This document shows, piece after piece, positions 1 through 6,807 of a stretch of 20,145 nt of DNA. Each line of letters opens with the position of its first letter. Within the stretch, counting starts at the first letter, position 1. This DNA comes from Clostridiaceae bacterium (GTDB lineage: Bacteria > Bacillota > Clostridia > Lutisporales > Lutisporaceae), in assembly GCA_028697435.1 (NCBI GenBank), contig JAQVFD010000009.1, positions 1 to 20,145 of the forward strand, read 5' to 3'. The position numbers were made by a program, and so were the translations under genes. A model generated the notes under the pieces. The model was not told the origin of the DNA. It was given only the letters and a program-made list of their open reading frames with translations, and made no database searches.

Positions 1-150
1 GCACAAGTCTGACGGCGACTACACAAACTACACAAACTACATATCACGAGTTTTAACTGTAGTCTCTGTGAATTTCTCCTTCAGCGACTACACAGACTAC
101 ACTGTTTTATCATCACGAGTTATCTCAACTTTTATAGATTCTATACTTCG
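1..150. repeat. Imperfect tandem repeat, 69-bp period, running to the left edge
   Basis: The word GCGACTACACA occurs at 15-25 and again at 84-94, and ATCACGAGTT occurs at 43-52 and 112-121. Both pairs are offset by exactly 69 bp, so this is one duplicated unit rather than two chance matches. Between the shared words the copies diverge; copy 1 has an extra ACTACACAA-type iteration. TGTAGTC-TC-TGTG at 58-70 is complementary to CACAGACTACA at 91-101, so a hairpin can span the junction. The segment lies just downstream of a minus-strand sigma-54 promoter and would be in the transcribed leader of a gene beyond the left edge. I see no open reading frame in it. It could be a REP/MITE-like element or a leader structure. 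Confidence 0.6.
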
Positions 151-155
151 AAATA

Positions 156-173
156 TTGCAATTATTATGCCAA
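156..173 (-). promoter_or_regulatory. Sigma-54 (-24/-12) promoter reading out of the left edge
   Basis: On the minus strand the sequence reads TTGGCATAATAATTGCAAT, matching the sigma-54 consensus TGGCAY-N5-TTGCW. The invariant GG and GC dinucleotides are separated by exactly 10 bp (GC complement at 158-159, GG complement at 170-171). It is almost identical to the promoter at 6338-6356 in front of the TRAP operon. Transcription would start near 146 and run left out of the window, so the controlled gene is not visible. A palindromic candidate enhancer lies about 180 bp upstream at 322-335. Confidence 0.75.
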
Positions 174-348
174 TAAAAAAGCTAGTCCAATTATGATGTT
201 GACTAACGTTTTTCCTTTAGGTTTTTATTGTAGTGAATTAATTGTCCTACTTATTAAAACTGACATTTATTTCTCAGTTATGCCTGGCAGTAGCGGATAC
301 AATTAAGCCATTAGGAGTTTATTAGGATATCCTAAATGGCACTTTCCC
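174..348. other. AT-rich divergent regulatory spacer
   Basis: The stretch 1-433 holds no gene. Besides the repeat, the sigma-54 promoter, the palindrome and the promoter annotated separately, this AT-rich part shows no open reading frame with a ribosome binding site. It separates a leftward sigma-54 promoter from the rightward activator gene, so DNA bending or integration host factor binding is plausible, but I cannot point to a specific site. Confidence 0.5.
322..335. promoter_or_regulatory. Palindromic candidate enhancer (upstream activator) site
   Basis: TTAGGATATCCTAA is a perfect 14-bp palindrome. Its 12-bp core TAGGATATCCTA recurs in only one other place I could find, 6544-6557, upstream of the TRAP operon. 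A half-site TTAGGA lies one helical turn away at 311-316. It is about 180 bp upstream of the leftward sigma-54 promoter and just ahead of the -35 of the activator gene, so it could both activate the leftward gene and autoregulate the activator. Assignment to the adjacent enhancer-binding protein is inference from position and repetition. Confidence 0.6.
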
Positions 349-377
349 TTGCTTTTTTTATTTTGTTAGTTTAATAT
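349..377 (+). promoter_or_regulatory. Candidate sigma-A promoter of the activator gene
   Basis: TTGCTT at 349-354 and TAATAT at 372-377 are separated by 17 bp, giving plausible -35 and -10 elements about 55 bp before the start codon at 434. A second -10-like word TATAAA overlaps at 375-380. The candidate enhancer palindrome ends 13 bp before the -35. Confidence 0.4.
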
Positions 378-433
378 AAAAGCAACCAATAGTAACGATC
401 TTTTCTATTAATCAATTAGAAGGGGCTGATTAT

Positions 434-2494
434 ATGGACAAAGCAAGTATTGTTGTAGTTTTTAGCGAAGATAAGCAGGATAGAGAATATATATCAGAAA
501 CACTATCCAGTATTTTTGACAACTCCTTGCAATTTATTCCACTAGGAACCGCAGATCTACCATCAGCAAAAATAAAAGATCCCCCTAAAGCGGTTGTTAT
601 TACCGAGAGTGCTCGCACTTCCGCTCCGTTTTATTTCCCTGAAAGTAATATTATATTTGCAAATAGAATTATTAGCGGTCAAAACATTGAAAAAATTATT
701 ATGCTGCCTACCAACACTACTGCATTAGTTGCAAACTCCCCTCTAGAAGCCGCTATTGAAACGGCTAGCAGCCTGAATTCATTAGGAATTCACCATTTGA
801 ATCTTATTCCATATTGTTCTGGCTCAGATATAGACACAACATTGTATGATACTGTAATATATACCGGATTGAAGTCTCATTGCCCGCCAAATAAAAATAC
901 CTATATCGATATAGGACATAGACATCTTACCTTGGCAACCCTGGTGGAAATTATTAAAACATATGACCTTTCCTATAATTACATTAACCAAGTTCATGCA
1001 AGATACACTAGCTTATTTATCAACAATTGTTATGCAATGGATTCTATTTTACGCGAAACAAGAAGTCTTAAAGAGACGCTTGAAAACGTTTGCAATTTAA
1101 GCGATAACGCTATCATATCTATTAATAACAACGGTCTCATATATTTGGTTAACCCGATCGCTGAACTTTATTTAGGCATAAAGCTTGTAGATGTCAAAGG
1201 TAAGGATTACCAGCGGGGCCTTGAAAAATACCCTTCTTTGATAGAACTAATTTCCCAAAAAGAAGTCGTCAAAGATATATTAGTTTATCTCGGCGAAAAA
1301 GCAGCGCTTGTTACAACCAATATAATTACAATTGAAGGTCATTTGCAAATGTTGCTCTATCTTACTCCAGCAGAGCTTTTACAGCGCTCCGAGTATAAAA
1401 TCAGGACTAAACTTCACAAAAGAGGTTTTTCAGCTAAATATAATTTTGAAGACATCATAGGCGAAAGTAATATAATTAAAAAAACAATAAGTATCGCCAG
1501 ACAGTATGCAAAATCTGACGCCACTATTCTAATAACCGGAGAAAGCGGCACCGGTAAAGAACTATTTGCTCAAGCCATTCACAACAGTTCTGCACGAGTC
1601 GATGCACCTTTCGTTGGAATAAATTTCGCCGCTTTGCCTGAAAGCATCGCCGAAAGCGAATTATTCGGTTACGAAGAGGGTGCATTTACCGGAGCCGTAA
1701 AAGGCGGAAAACTTGGATTATTTGAAATAGCGCATAATGGCACAATTTTTCTCGATGAAATTGGAGATGCTTCTCTCTCGATGCAAATCAAGTTATTACG
1801 CGTTATAGAAGAAAGAGAAATCATCCGTATCGGCTCAGCCCAGGTTATCCCCATTAATATAAGAATAATATGCGCTACAAATAAAGATTTATTGGAAATG
1901 GTGAAGTCAGGTAAATTCCGCGAAGATTTATTTTACAGATTAAGAGTACTCCCGTTACACATCCCTTCATTGAGAGAGCGCAAATCAGATATACCTTCGA
2001 TTATAAACTCTCTATCTAAACAATTTAGCTCTACAAGCAGGCAGCCTGATTATCTATTAACCGAATTTTTGAAGTACGATTGGCCAGGCAATATTAGAGA
2101 ACTCAAAACCATAGTTCAATATTTTTCAGTCTTAACAAACGATGATCAAGACATACTGTCTCCAATAACTATTGATGAGGTCTTACAGTATTTTTTCCAT
2201 GATAGGACTGCAGTCAATAATTCCGATGATTATTCTATACCTTTTCTGGGAAATGACCTTATAGCCATACTGAATGAGATTTATATTTCAAATACTAATA
2301 ACGTTTCGGTAGGCAGATACTCACTCTCCAAATCAGCTAAATTACGTGACATTAATTTAACTGAAACGAAGATTAAGGTAAGGTTAAAGAAACTTGAGAA
2401 TTTAGGTTTAATAATAACCGGTAAAACAAGACAAGGCGTCACACTGACAAGCAAGGGACTTGATATTATTAAAAATCATGAAAGCAATATGTAA
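434..2494 (+). CDS. Sigma-54-dependent enhancer-binding transcriptional activator
   Basis: A 686-aa activator of sigma-54 RNA polymerase. Residues 1-200 form an N-terminal sensory region resembling the PrpR-like domain of clostridial activators. Residues about 213-320 look like a PAS domain. Residues about 338-565 form the AAA+ domain, with Walker A GESGTGKE at 369-376, an intact sigma-54-contacting GAFTGA loop at 416-421, Walker B FLDE at 439-442 and WPGNIREL at 550-557. The C-terminus (about 606-686) does not look like the usual Fis-type helix-turn-helix. It reads as a winged helix, with a KIKVRLKKLENLGLI recognition-helix-like segment and a GKTRQGVTLTSKG wing. GAAGGGG at 419-425 is the ribosome binding site. 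It is convergent with the TAXI-TRAP operon, which has a sigma-54 promoter, so that operon is its probable target. The effector is unknown. Confidence 0.9.
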   Translation: MDKASIVVVFSEDKQDREYISETLSSIFDNSLQFIPLGTADLPSAKIKDPPKAVVITESARTSAPFYFPESNIIFANRIISGQNIEKIIMLPTNTTALVANSPLEAAIETASSLNSLGIHHLNLIPYCSGSDIDTTLYDTVIYTGLKSHCPPNKNTYIDIGHRHLTLATLVEIIKTYDLSYNYINQVHARYTSLFINNCYAMDSILRETRSLKETLENVCNLSDNAIISINNNGLIYLVNPIAELYLGIKLVDVKGKDYQRGLEKYPSLIELISQKEVVKDILVYLGEKAALVTTNIITIEGHLQMLLYLTPAELLQRSEYKIRTKLHKRGFSAKYNFEDIIGESNIIKKTISIARQYAKSDATILITGESGTGKELFAQAIHNSSARVDAPFVGINFAALPESIAESELFGYEEGAFTGAVKGGKLGLFEIAHNGTIFLDEIGDASLSMQIKLLRVIEEREIIRIGSAQVIPINIRIICATNKDLLEMVKSGKFREDLFYRLRVLPLHIPSLRERKSDIPSIINSLSKQFSSTSRQPDYLLTEFLKYDWPGNIRELKTIVQYFSVLTNDDQDILSPITIDEVLQYFFHDRTAVNNSDDYSIPFLGNDLIAILNEIYISNTNNVSVGRYSLSKSAKLRDINLTETKIKVRLKKLENLGLIITGKTRQGVTLTSKGLDIIKNHESNM

Positions 2495-2533
2495 TCGCAC
2501 TTTTTTTGTAGCCCTTTATATATCGCGAAATAC

Positions 2534-2567
2534 AAAAACACGAAATCCTATCTGATTTCGTGTTTTT
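2534..2567. terminator. Bidirectional rho-independent terminator
   Basis: A perfect 14-bp stem pairs AAAAACACGAAATC (2534-2547) with GATTTCGTGTTTTT (2554-2567) around the 6-nt loop CTATCT. A-tracts on the left and T-tracts on the right allow it to work in both directions. It sits between the convergent activator gene (stop at 2494) and the permease gene (minus-strand stop at 2661). Confidence 0.88.
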
Positions 2568-2660
2568 GAATATTTTTAATCTGATGTGTTCTTCGTTGAA
2601 CTATGAATTCATAAGGGGGGAATCACAGACTTAAGAAAACATGGTCACATTCGTTAGAGA

Positions 2661-4619
2661 TTATAACTCAGCAATTTTATTTTTAGCCACCTTTTTCCTC
2701 TGTATCAAATATACAACAACTAACAACAAGATTCCGAAAATGTCTGTTGATAAACCGGGAATAAGAGTTAATAACCCGGCTACTCCAAGCATAAATCTTT
2801 CAATCATGGACTGGCTCGCAATTAAATAGCCAGATAAGGCTGATGATATACAGATAATACCAACTAGTGCAGATACAATAATCCATATTAATTCTAGCGG
2901 GTTACCGTTTAATAAAATAAGAATGGGGTTATACACAAAAATAAAAGGTACTAAAAAGGCGGCGACAGCAAGCCGCGTCGCAACTATACCTGTTTTCATC
3001 GGATCGCTCTTAGCAATCCCCGCTCCAGCTACGGCTGCTATGCAGACAGGTGGCGTTATATCGGATATAATACCGTAATAGAACACAAACATATGGGCAA
3101 CTAAAACTGGGGTTCCTATCCCTACCAAAGCCGGCGCCGCAATTGTTGTTGTTATTACATAGTTGGGTGTAGTTGGAACTCCCATGCCCAATATGAGAGA
3201 GGTAAGCGCAGTAAAAAGAAGAGTCAGGAAAAGGTTACCTTTTGCAATTTCCATAAGGATTGAGCCGAATTTAAGACCAAGTCCGGTTTGGGTTATAACA
3301 CCAATAATTACTCCGGCACAGGCACATGCGGCAATCACCGGCAATGCGCTTCTCGCCCCTACTTCCAATCCGTGCATAATATCTCTTAAACTCATTCTGG
3401 TACTTTTCTTAATTGCGGCGCAAAGGATCGTTAACAGGAGGGCATATACAGCCGCTTTCGTAGGCGTATATCCTTTAATCAGTATAACAAAGATTGCTAC
3501 CAATGGTAAAATTAAATGTCCGCCTTCCTTAATAACATCTTTAATGATCGGCAATTCATCTTTGCTTAAACCCTTTAAATTCAACTTCTTTGCTTCAAAA
3601 TGCACCCCACCCATAATGCCGAAATAATATAATATAGCCGGAATTGCTGCCGCAATAGCAACATTAACATAGGGTGTGTTTGTAAATTCCGCCATTAAAA
3701 ATGCTGCAGCCCCCATAATCGGAGGCATAATTTGTCCCCCTGTCGAGGCTGCCGCCTCTACTGCACCAGCAAATTCAGGAGAATAACCGAGTTTTTTCAT
3801 CATCGGAATGGTAAAACTGCCGGTTCCTACTACATTTGCGGTCGTACTTCCTGTCAAAGTACCCATGCAAGCGCTGGAGATAACTGCAACCTTGGCAGGG
3901 CCGCCTGAACTGCCTCCGGCAGCCGCATTGGCCAAATCTATAAAGAACTTGCCCATGCCGGACTTTTCCAAGAATGCACCAAATATAAGGAATAAAAAGA
4001 TATAAGTGGCTGAAACCCCTATAGGTATTCCCAATATACCTTCCATGGAATAAAACTGGTGCTGAATCAGGTCTGGAAAATCCAAACCTCGATGTGCCAG
4101 TTGACCCGGCATGTATCTACCAAATAATCCATAGAGAATGAAAATCAGAGCAAGAATTACCATCGGCCAACCGATAATTCGTCTGGTGGCCTCCAAAACA
4201 AGAATCACAGCCAATAAACCAACAATAAAGTCAAGAGTCGTAACTGTACCCGCTCTAAGCACTATATCTTTATAGAAGATTACAAAATACATCGGGACGG
4301 CTGCTCCCAAAACCGCAAAAATAACATCATATAAGTTCCACTTCTCGCGACTCCATTTTTTTCGCGCCGGATATAATAAGAAAATCAGACATAGTCCAAA
4401 GCTTAAATGTATCAGTCTTAACATCATCGAATCCAAGCGGTTGAAGATATTAGCCCAAAGCTGAAATATCGAAAAAACTATGGACATAACCACGATAATC
4501 TTGCCATAATACCCTTTGGTTTCCCGATAATTCTCCTGCTTATCAAGCTTCTTTAATAGTTCCCTATTATCCGTCACTTCAACCGTTTCTTCATTTTGTA
4601 AAGGTTCTTTTTTCTTCAT
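2661..4619 (-). CDS. TRAP transporter fused permease (4TM/12TM), TAXI type
   Basis: A 652-aa integral membrane protein of the fused TRAP permease family. A charged cytoplasmic N-terminus of about 35 residues leads into a four-helix DctQ-like part, then a long DctM-like part carrying the family signature: GGPAKVAV, GTLTGSTTANVVGTGSFTIP, and STGGQIMPPIMGAAAFLMAE. Such permeases import organic acids using an ion gradient and a TAXI receptor. It is the last gene of a three-gene operon, 29 bp after the DUF1850 gene, with a GAGGAG ribosome binding site just before its ATG. The substrate is unknown; TAXI systems are reported with C4-dicarboxylates, glutamate and other small carboxylates. Family assignment is firm. 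Confidence 0.93.
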   Translation of the reverse strand: MKKKEPLQNEETVEVTDNRELLKKLDKQENYRETKGYYGKIIVVMSIVFSIFQLWANIFNRLDSMMLRLIHLSFGLCLIFLLYPARKKWSREKWNLYDVIFAVLGAAVPMYFVIFYKDIVLRAGTVTTLDFIVGLLAVILVLEATRRIIGWPMVILALIFILYGLFGRYMPGQLAHRGLDFPDLIQHQFYSMEGILGIPIGVSATYIFLFLIFGAFLEKSGMGKFFIDLANAAAGGSSGGPAKVAVISSACMGTLTGSTTANVVGTGSFTIPMMKKLGYSPEFAGAVEAAASTGGQIMPPIMGAAAFLMAEFTNTPYVNVAIAAAIPAILYYFGIMGGVHFEAKKLNLKGLSKDELPIIKDVIKEGGHLILPLVAIFVILIKGYTPTKAAVYALLLTILCAAIKKSTRMSLRDIMHGLEVGARSALPVIAACACAGVIIGVITQTGLGLKFGSILMEIAKGNLFLTLLFTALTSLILGMGVPTTPNYVITTTIAAPALVGIGTPVLVAHMFVFYYGIISDITPPVCIAAVAGAGIAKSDPMKTGIVATRLAVAAFLVPFIFVYNPILILLNGNPLELIWIIVSALVGIICISSALSGYLIASQSMIERFMLGVAGLLTLIPGLSTDIFGILLLVVVYLIQRKKVAKNKIAEL

Positions 4620-4648
4620 TCTAACGGTCTCCTCTTTTTGTTTATTTC

Positions 4649-5134
4649 TTAAAATACTATATCATAAAAAAGCACTTTTCTAGATACACTGATAATAAGT
4701 AAATCCCCGGGTTTTACGAAGTCATACAAACTGTATGACTTCGTATCAATGATTAATTTATAATCCGGCAATTTTATTGTCGCAATGCGGATATAAAGTG
4801 GATTCATTTCTCTGAAAGTCTTATAAATAAAAGATTTATCGGAGATAATAAAGCTATCTCCTTCTTTGGCATTCCAAGAATTCCCTGATCCGAAGGAATC
4901 ATATTCAGCCTCTATGAGGTAAAGCTTATTATCCTTTGCCTGATATGTTTCCTTCACGACGGATCTATTCAGTGAATGAACATACTGCAATGTAAATTTA
5001 CTGTTGCTTAAAGGTATTTCAGCTACAGTATTTCCTTCAGATTCCAGCACCAATATATAGGTTAAGCCCGTTGATGCGAATAAAACAGAAATGATCAACA
5101 CACAAGCAATAATAATTTTTACTATTAATCTCAA
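4649..5134 (-). CDS. DUF1850 family membrane-anchored protein of the TAXI-TRAP operon
   Basis: A 161-aa protein with one N-terminal membrane segment (about residues 5-27) and an extracytoplasmic domain. It carries family hallmarks: LQYVHSLNRSVVKETY, followed by EAEYDSFGSG. DUF1850 proteins are recurrently encoded between TAXI receptor and fused permease genes, and their role is not established. The only usable start appears to be TTG at 5134: an in-frame stop lies seven codons upstream, and there is no other initiator with a good ribosome binding site. No Shine-Dalgarno sequence lies directly before this TTG, and a stable hairpin (5141-5170) occupies the upstream spacer, suggesting low or coupled translation. 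A perfect 14-bp inverted repeat also lies within the 3' part of the gene at 4715-4745. Confidence 0.82.
   Translation of the reverse strand: MRLIVKIIIACVLIISVLFASTGLTYILVLESEGNTVAEIPLSNSKFTLQYVHSLNRSVVKETYQAKDNKLYLIEAEYDSFGSGNSWNAKEGDSFIISDKSFIYKTFREMNPLYIRIATIKLPDYKLIIDTKSYSLYDFVKPGDLLIISVSRKVLFYDIVF
4715..4745. repeat. Perfect 14-bp inverted repeat inside the DUF1850 gene
   Basis: TACGAAGTCATACA at 4715-4728 is exactly complementary to TGTATGACTTCGTA at 4732-4745, leaving a 3-nt loop. It encodes part of the TKSYSLYDF segment, about 95 nt before the permease start. A stem this long inside a coding region is unusual and could act as an mRNA processing or pausing structure. There is no adjacent U-run, so it does not look like a terminator. 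Confidence 0.6.
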
Positions 5135-5140
5135 AACTGT

Positions 5141-5170
5141 TGTGGGCTTTGGTTAGTCTCCAAGCCCACA
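5141..5170 (-). promoter_or_regulatory. Intercistronic hairpin between receptor and DUF1850 genes
   Basis: TGTGGGCTT (5141-5149) pairs with AAGCCCACA (5162-5170), and GG/CC extends the stem beyond a single bulged base. It sits in the 56-nt spacer after the TAXI receptor stop. No good U-run follows on the minus strand. Hairpins at this position in binding-protein-dependent transporter operons are known to protect the receptor mRNA and raise receptor dosage over the membrane parts. That role here is inference. Confidence 0.6.
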
Positions 5171-5190
5171 TCCCTCCCATAGCTTTTTAC

Positions 5191-6174
5191 TTATTTAATT
5201 TCATCAAAATATTTTTGGGCACCGCTGTGTAAAGGTACAGACATTCCGTTCAATGCCGTCTCAGCCTTGATATTCACGCCTGCTGCATGGGAAGCCGCAA
5301 CACGGTCTAGGTTTTCAAATATAGATTTTGTCATATTGTATACCAGATCCTCACTCATTCTCTCATCCACTACGAGAATCGATCTTACGGCAATTGTTTC
5401 GACAGGCTCGGTTTGGCCTTTATACGTATTGGCGGGAATTGTATACTTTGTATAGAATGGGTACTTCTCTATTAACTTATCTCTTAATTCACCGTCGACA
5501 GGTATAAAATAGATCTGATGCTGGGTAGCCACGTCTTGAATTGCAGCAACCGGTAGTCCCACGAAGTCGGAGAATGCGTCTATAACTCCGTCTTTCAAAT
5601 TGCCGCCGGCTTCTGCAAATGAAAGATAATAAGATTGTACATCTTTTTCAATATCTATTCCTTCCAGTTCAAATATACTTCTATTGTTTTCCCTAGCAAG
5701 GCTGCCGATATTGCCCATGGAAATCTTTTTTCCTTTGAGATCAGCTACAGATTTAATATTTTTATCTAAAGTAATAAACTGGTAGGGCTCGCTATAAAGT
5801 GTAGCTATTCCTCTTATTGAATCATATTTATCTATTTCAAGCAACCCGTTATTCGCATAATAAGCCGCATCATTCTGGCAAATTGCTGCTTCAACTTTGC
5901 CCTCTCTGAGAAGGTTTATGTTGGCAATTGATGCAGCAGTGCTCTGGACCGTTGCACTAACTCCCGGAATATTTTTGTTCCATATTTCGGCAAACCCTCC
6001 TCCAATCGGGAAATATGTACCTGTTGTACCTCCTGAAGCAATGTTTATAAATTGTTTCGGTGCTTCCTGCGCTACAGGATTATCTTGGGTATTGCTTGTA
6101 CATCCGATTAATGAAACCCCGATTAATGCAATTATAGCCACTACCAAACAGTATCCTCTTAATTTACCCTTCAT
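5191..6174 (-). CDS. TAXI family TRAP transporter solute receptor lipoprotein
   Basis: A 327-aa extracytoplasmic substrate-binding protein. A lysine/arginine start and hydrophobic segment lead to a lipobox SLIGC with lipidated Cys25, so it should be tethered to the membrane surface. The mature protein shows the TAXI family pattern: an early IASGGTTGTYFPIGGG motif, then LKGKKISMGNIGS, and a TKYTIPANTYKGQ region. It delivers an unknown carboxylate to the fused permease encoded downstream. A strong ribosome binding site (AGGAGG) precedes the ATG. It is first in the operon, preceded by about 150 nt of leader and the sigma-54 promoter at 6338-6356. Confidence 0.92.
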   Translation of the reverse strand: MKGKLRGYCLVVAIIALIGVSLIGCTSNTQDNPVAQEAPKQFINIASGGTTGTYFPIGGGFAEIWNKNIPGVSATVQSTAASIANINLLREGKVEAAICQNDAAYYANNGLLEIDKYDSIRGIATLYSEPYQFITLDKNIKSVADLKGKKISMGNIGSLARENNRSIFELEGIDIEKDVQSYYLSFAEAGGNLKDGVIDAFSDFVGLPVAAIQDVATQHQIYFIPVDGELRDKLIEKYPFYTKYTIPANTYKGQTEPVETIAVRSILVVDERMSEDLVYNMTKSIFENLDRVAASHAAGVNIKAETALNGMSVPLHSGAQKYFDEIK

Positions 6175-6337
6175 TATTAATTCCTCCTCATAAATATTAT
6201 AGTTTATATATACTACCGGTTAAAACTCTTCTACGGTGAAGACTATTCCCTGCTATTTTCCTATAGATGCCCCCCTTCTTTTTTTCAGATTATAATCACC
6301 GCAGATATAGACTTCTAGTACATTCTTCATATTATTT

Positions 6338-6356
6338 TTGCAATAACTATGCCAAT
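6338..6356 (-). promoter_or_regulatory. Sigma-54 (-24/-12) promoter of the TAXI-TRAP operon
   Basis: The minus strand reads TTGGCATAGTTATTGCAAAA. This is TGGCAT-N5-TTGCA with the required 10 bp between the GG (complement at 6352-6353) and GC (complement at 6340-6341) pairs. It matches the promoter at 156-173 at nearly every position. The predicted start near 6328 gives a leader of about 150 nt before the receptor ATG at 6174. A palindromic candidate enhancer lies about 220 bp upstream at 6544-6557. Confidence 0.82.
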
Positions 6357-6543
6357 TATTATCCTGATTAAGTTAAAAGTATCGATAATACGAATTTGAT
6401 ATTATAACTTTTAAAATTATCCTATACATCACTTGTCGAAAACAGGTTTCTGCAACTATCCGGACAAAAAACATCATTTATTTAAACTAAATGAAAATAA
6501 TATAAATCAAAAAGTCATCTTGCTTAGGATGATTTAGCTTATT
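6357..6543. other. AT-rich spacer between sigma-54 promoter and candidate enhancer
   Basis: Together with the leader (6175-6337), this makes up most of the 633-bp region between the TRAP operon and the catabolic cluster. I see no coding sequence here. A half-site-like TTAGGAT lies at 6524-6530, two helical turns from the full palindrome. The strong AT content would suit DNA bending between enhancer and promoter. Confidence 0.5.
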
Positions 6544-6557
6544 ATAGGATATCCTAT
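6544..6557. promoter_or_regulatory. Palindromic candidate enhancer site upstream of the TRAP operon
   Basis: ATAGGATATCCTAT is a perfect 14-bp palindrome sharing the 12-bp core TAGGATATCCTA with the site at 322-335. It sits upstream of the TRAP sigma-54 promoter at a distance typical of enhancer-binding protein sites. The same pairing of site and promoter occurs twice in the window, on either side of the activator gene, which supports a common regulator. Confidence 0.65.
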
Positions 6558-6597
6558 TTTATTTATGTATAACTTCTTTTTTAATTCTTACACCAAC

Positions 6598-6636
6598 AAA
6601 AAATGACTATGCAGTTCCAAAGAAACCATATAGTCA
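6598..6636 (-). terminator. Rho-independent terminator ending the catabolic cluster
   Basis: On the minus strand TGACTAT (from 6636) pairs with ATAGTCA (ending 6604). Three inner mismatches separate this from a further GTT/AAC pairing, and six T residues follow (A-run at 6598-6603 on the plus strand). It lies 25 nt after the stop of the small ORF at 6661 and before the TRAP enhancer, so it should insulate the two transcription units. Confidence 0.6.
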
Positions 6637-6660
6637 CTTAATTATTATATGTATTCACTT

Positions 6661-6729
6661 TTAATACATAACCAAATTTAACAAAATTAATAGTATTAAT
6701 GAAAGAAAAGAATATATCTTATGTTTCAT
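6661..6729 (-). CDS. 22-aa hydrophobic small ORF, candidate single-pass membrane peptide
   Basis: ATG at 6729 opens a 22-codon frame ending in TAA at 6661. It is preceded by a near-perfect ribosome binding site, GAAAGGAG, five nucleotides before the ATG, which is stronger than many full-length genes here. The peptide begins MKHKIYSFLS and continues as an almost uninterrupted run of Leu, Ile and Val ending in Tyr, so it has a positive N-terminus and one membrane segment. It lies 78 nt after the last enzyme gene of the cluster and 25 nt before a terminator, so it probably shares that transcript. I recognise no family. Possibilities are a small transporter-associated membrane peptide or a type I toxin-like peptide. 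Translation is not proven. Confidence 0.4.
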   Translation of the reverse strand: MKHKIYSFLSLILLILLNLVMY

Positions 6730-6807
6730 GGTAACTCCTTTCAAGCATTAGTACCTATCTCTGTTTTCTTTACATAAGGTCTTTTCATCTTTACCCGGCA
6801 CCTATAT

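Noticed and set aside
1..121. Left-edge repeats as a CRISPR array
   Set aside because: Only two diverged copies, a 69-bp period with shared words inside the unit, and no constant repeat with unique spacers.
337..352. Sigma-54-like sequence TGGCAC...TTGC on the plus strand before the activator gene
   Set aside because: The GG and GC pairs are 11 bp apart instead of the required 10. The TTGCTT part fits better as a sigma-A -35 with TAATAT 17 bp downstream.
2615..2829. AAGGGGGG followed by ATG at 2641 and a 62-codon plus-strand frame
   Set aside because: The G-run is about 20 bp from the ATG, too far for a ribosome binding site, and the frame is mostly antisense to the 3' end of the permease gene.
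3163..3627. 154-codon plus-strand open frame inside the permease gene
   Set aside because: It is antisense to a clear membrane transporter gene, and its sequence is what a reverse reading of hydrophobic codons gives; no recognisable domain.
6741..6788. 15-codon minus-strand ORF (starts MKRPYVKKTE) just before the 22-aa small ORF
   Set aside because: It has no ribosome binding site at usable spacing and is too short to judge. It could be a leader peptide, but I cannot support it.
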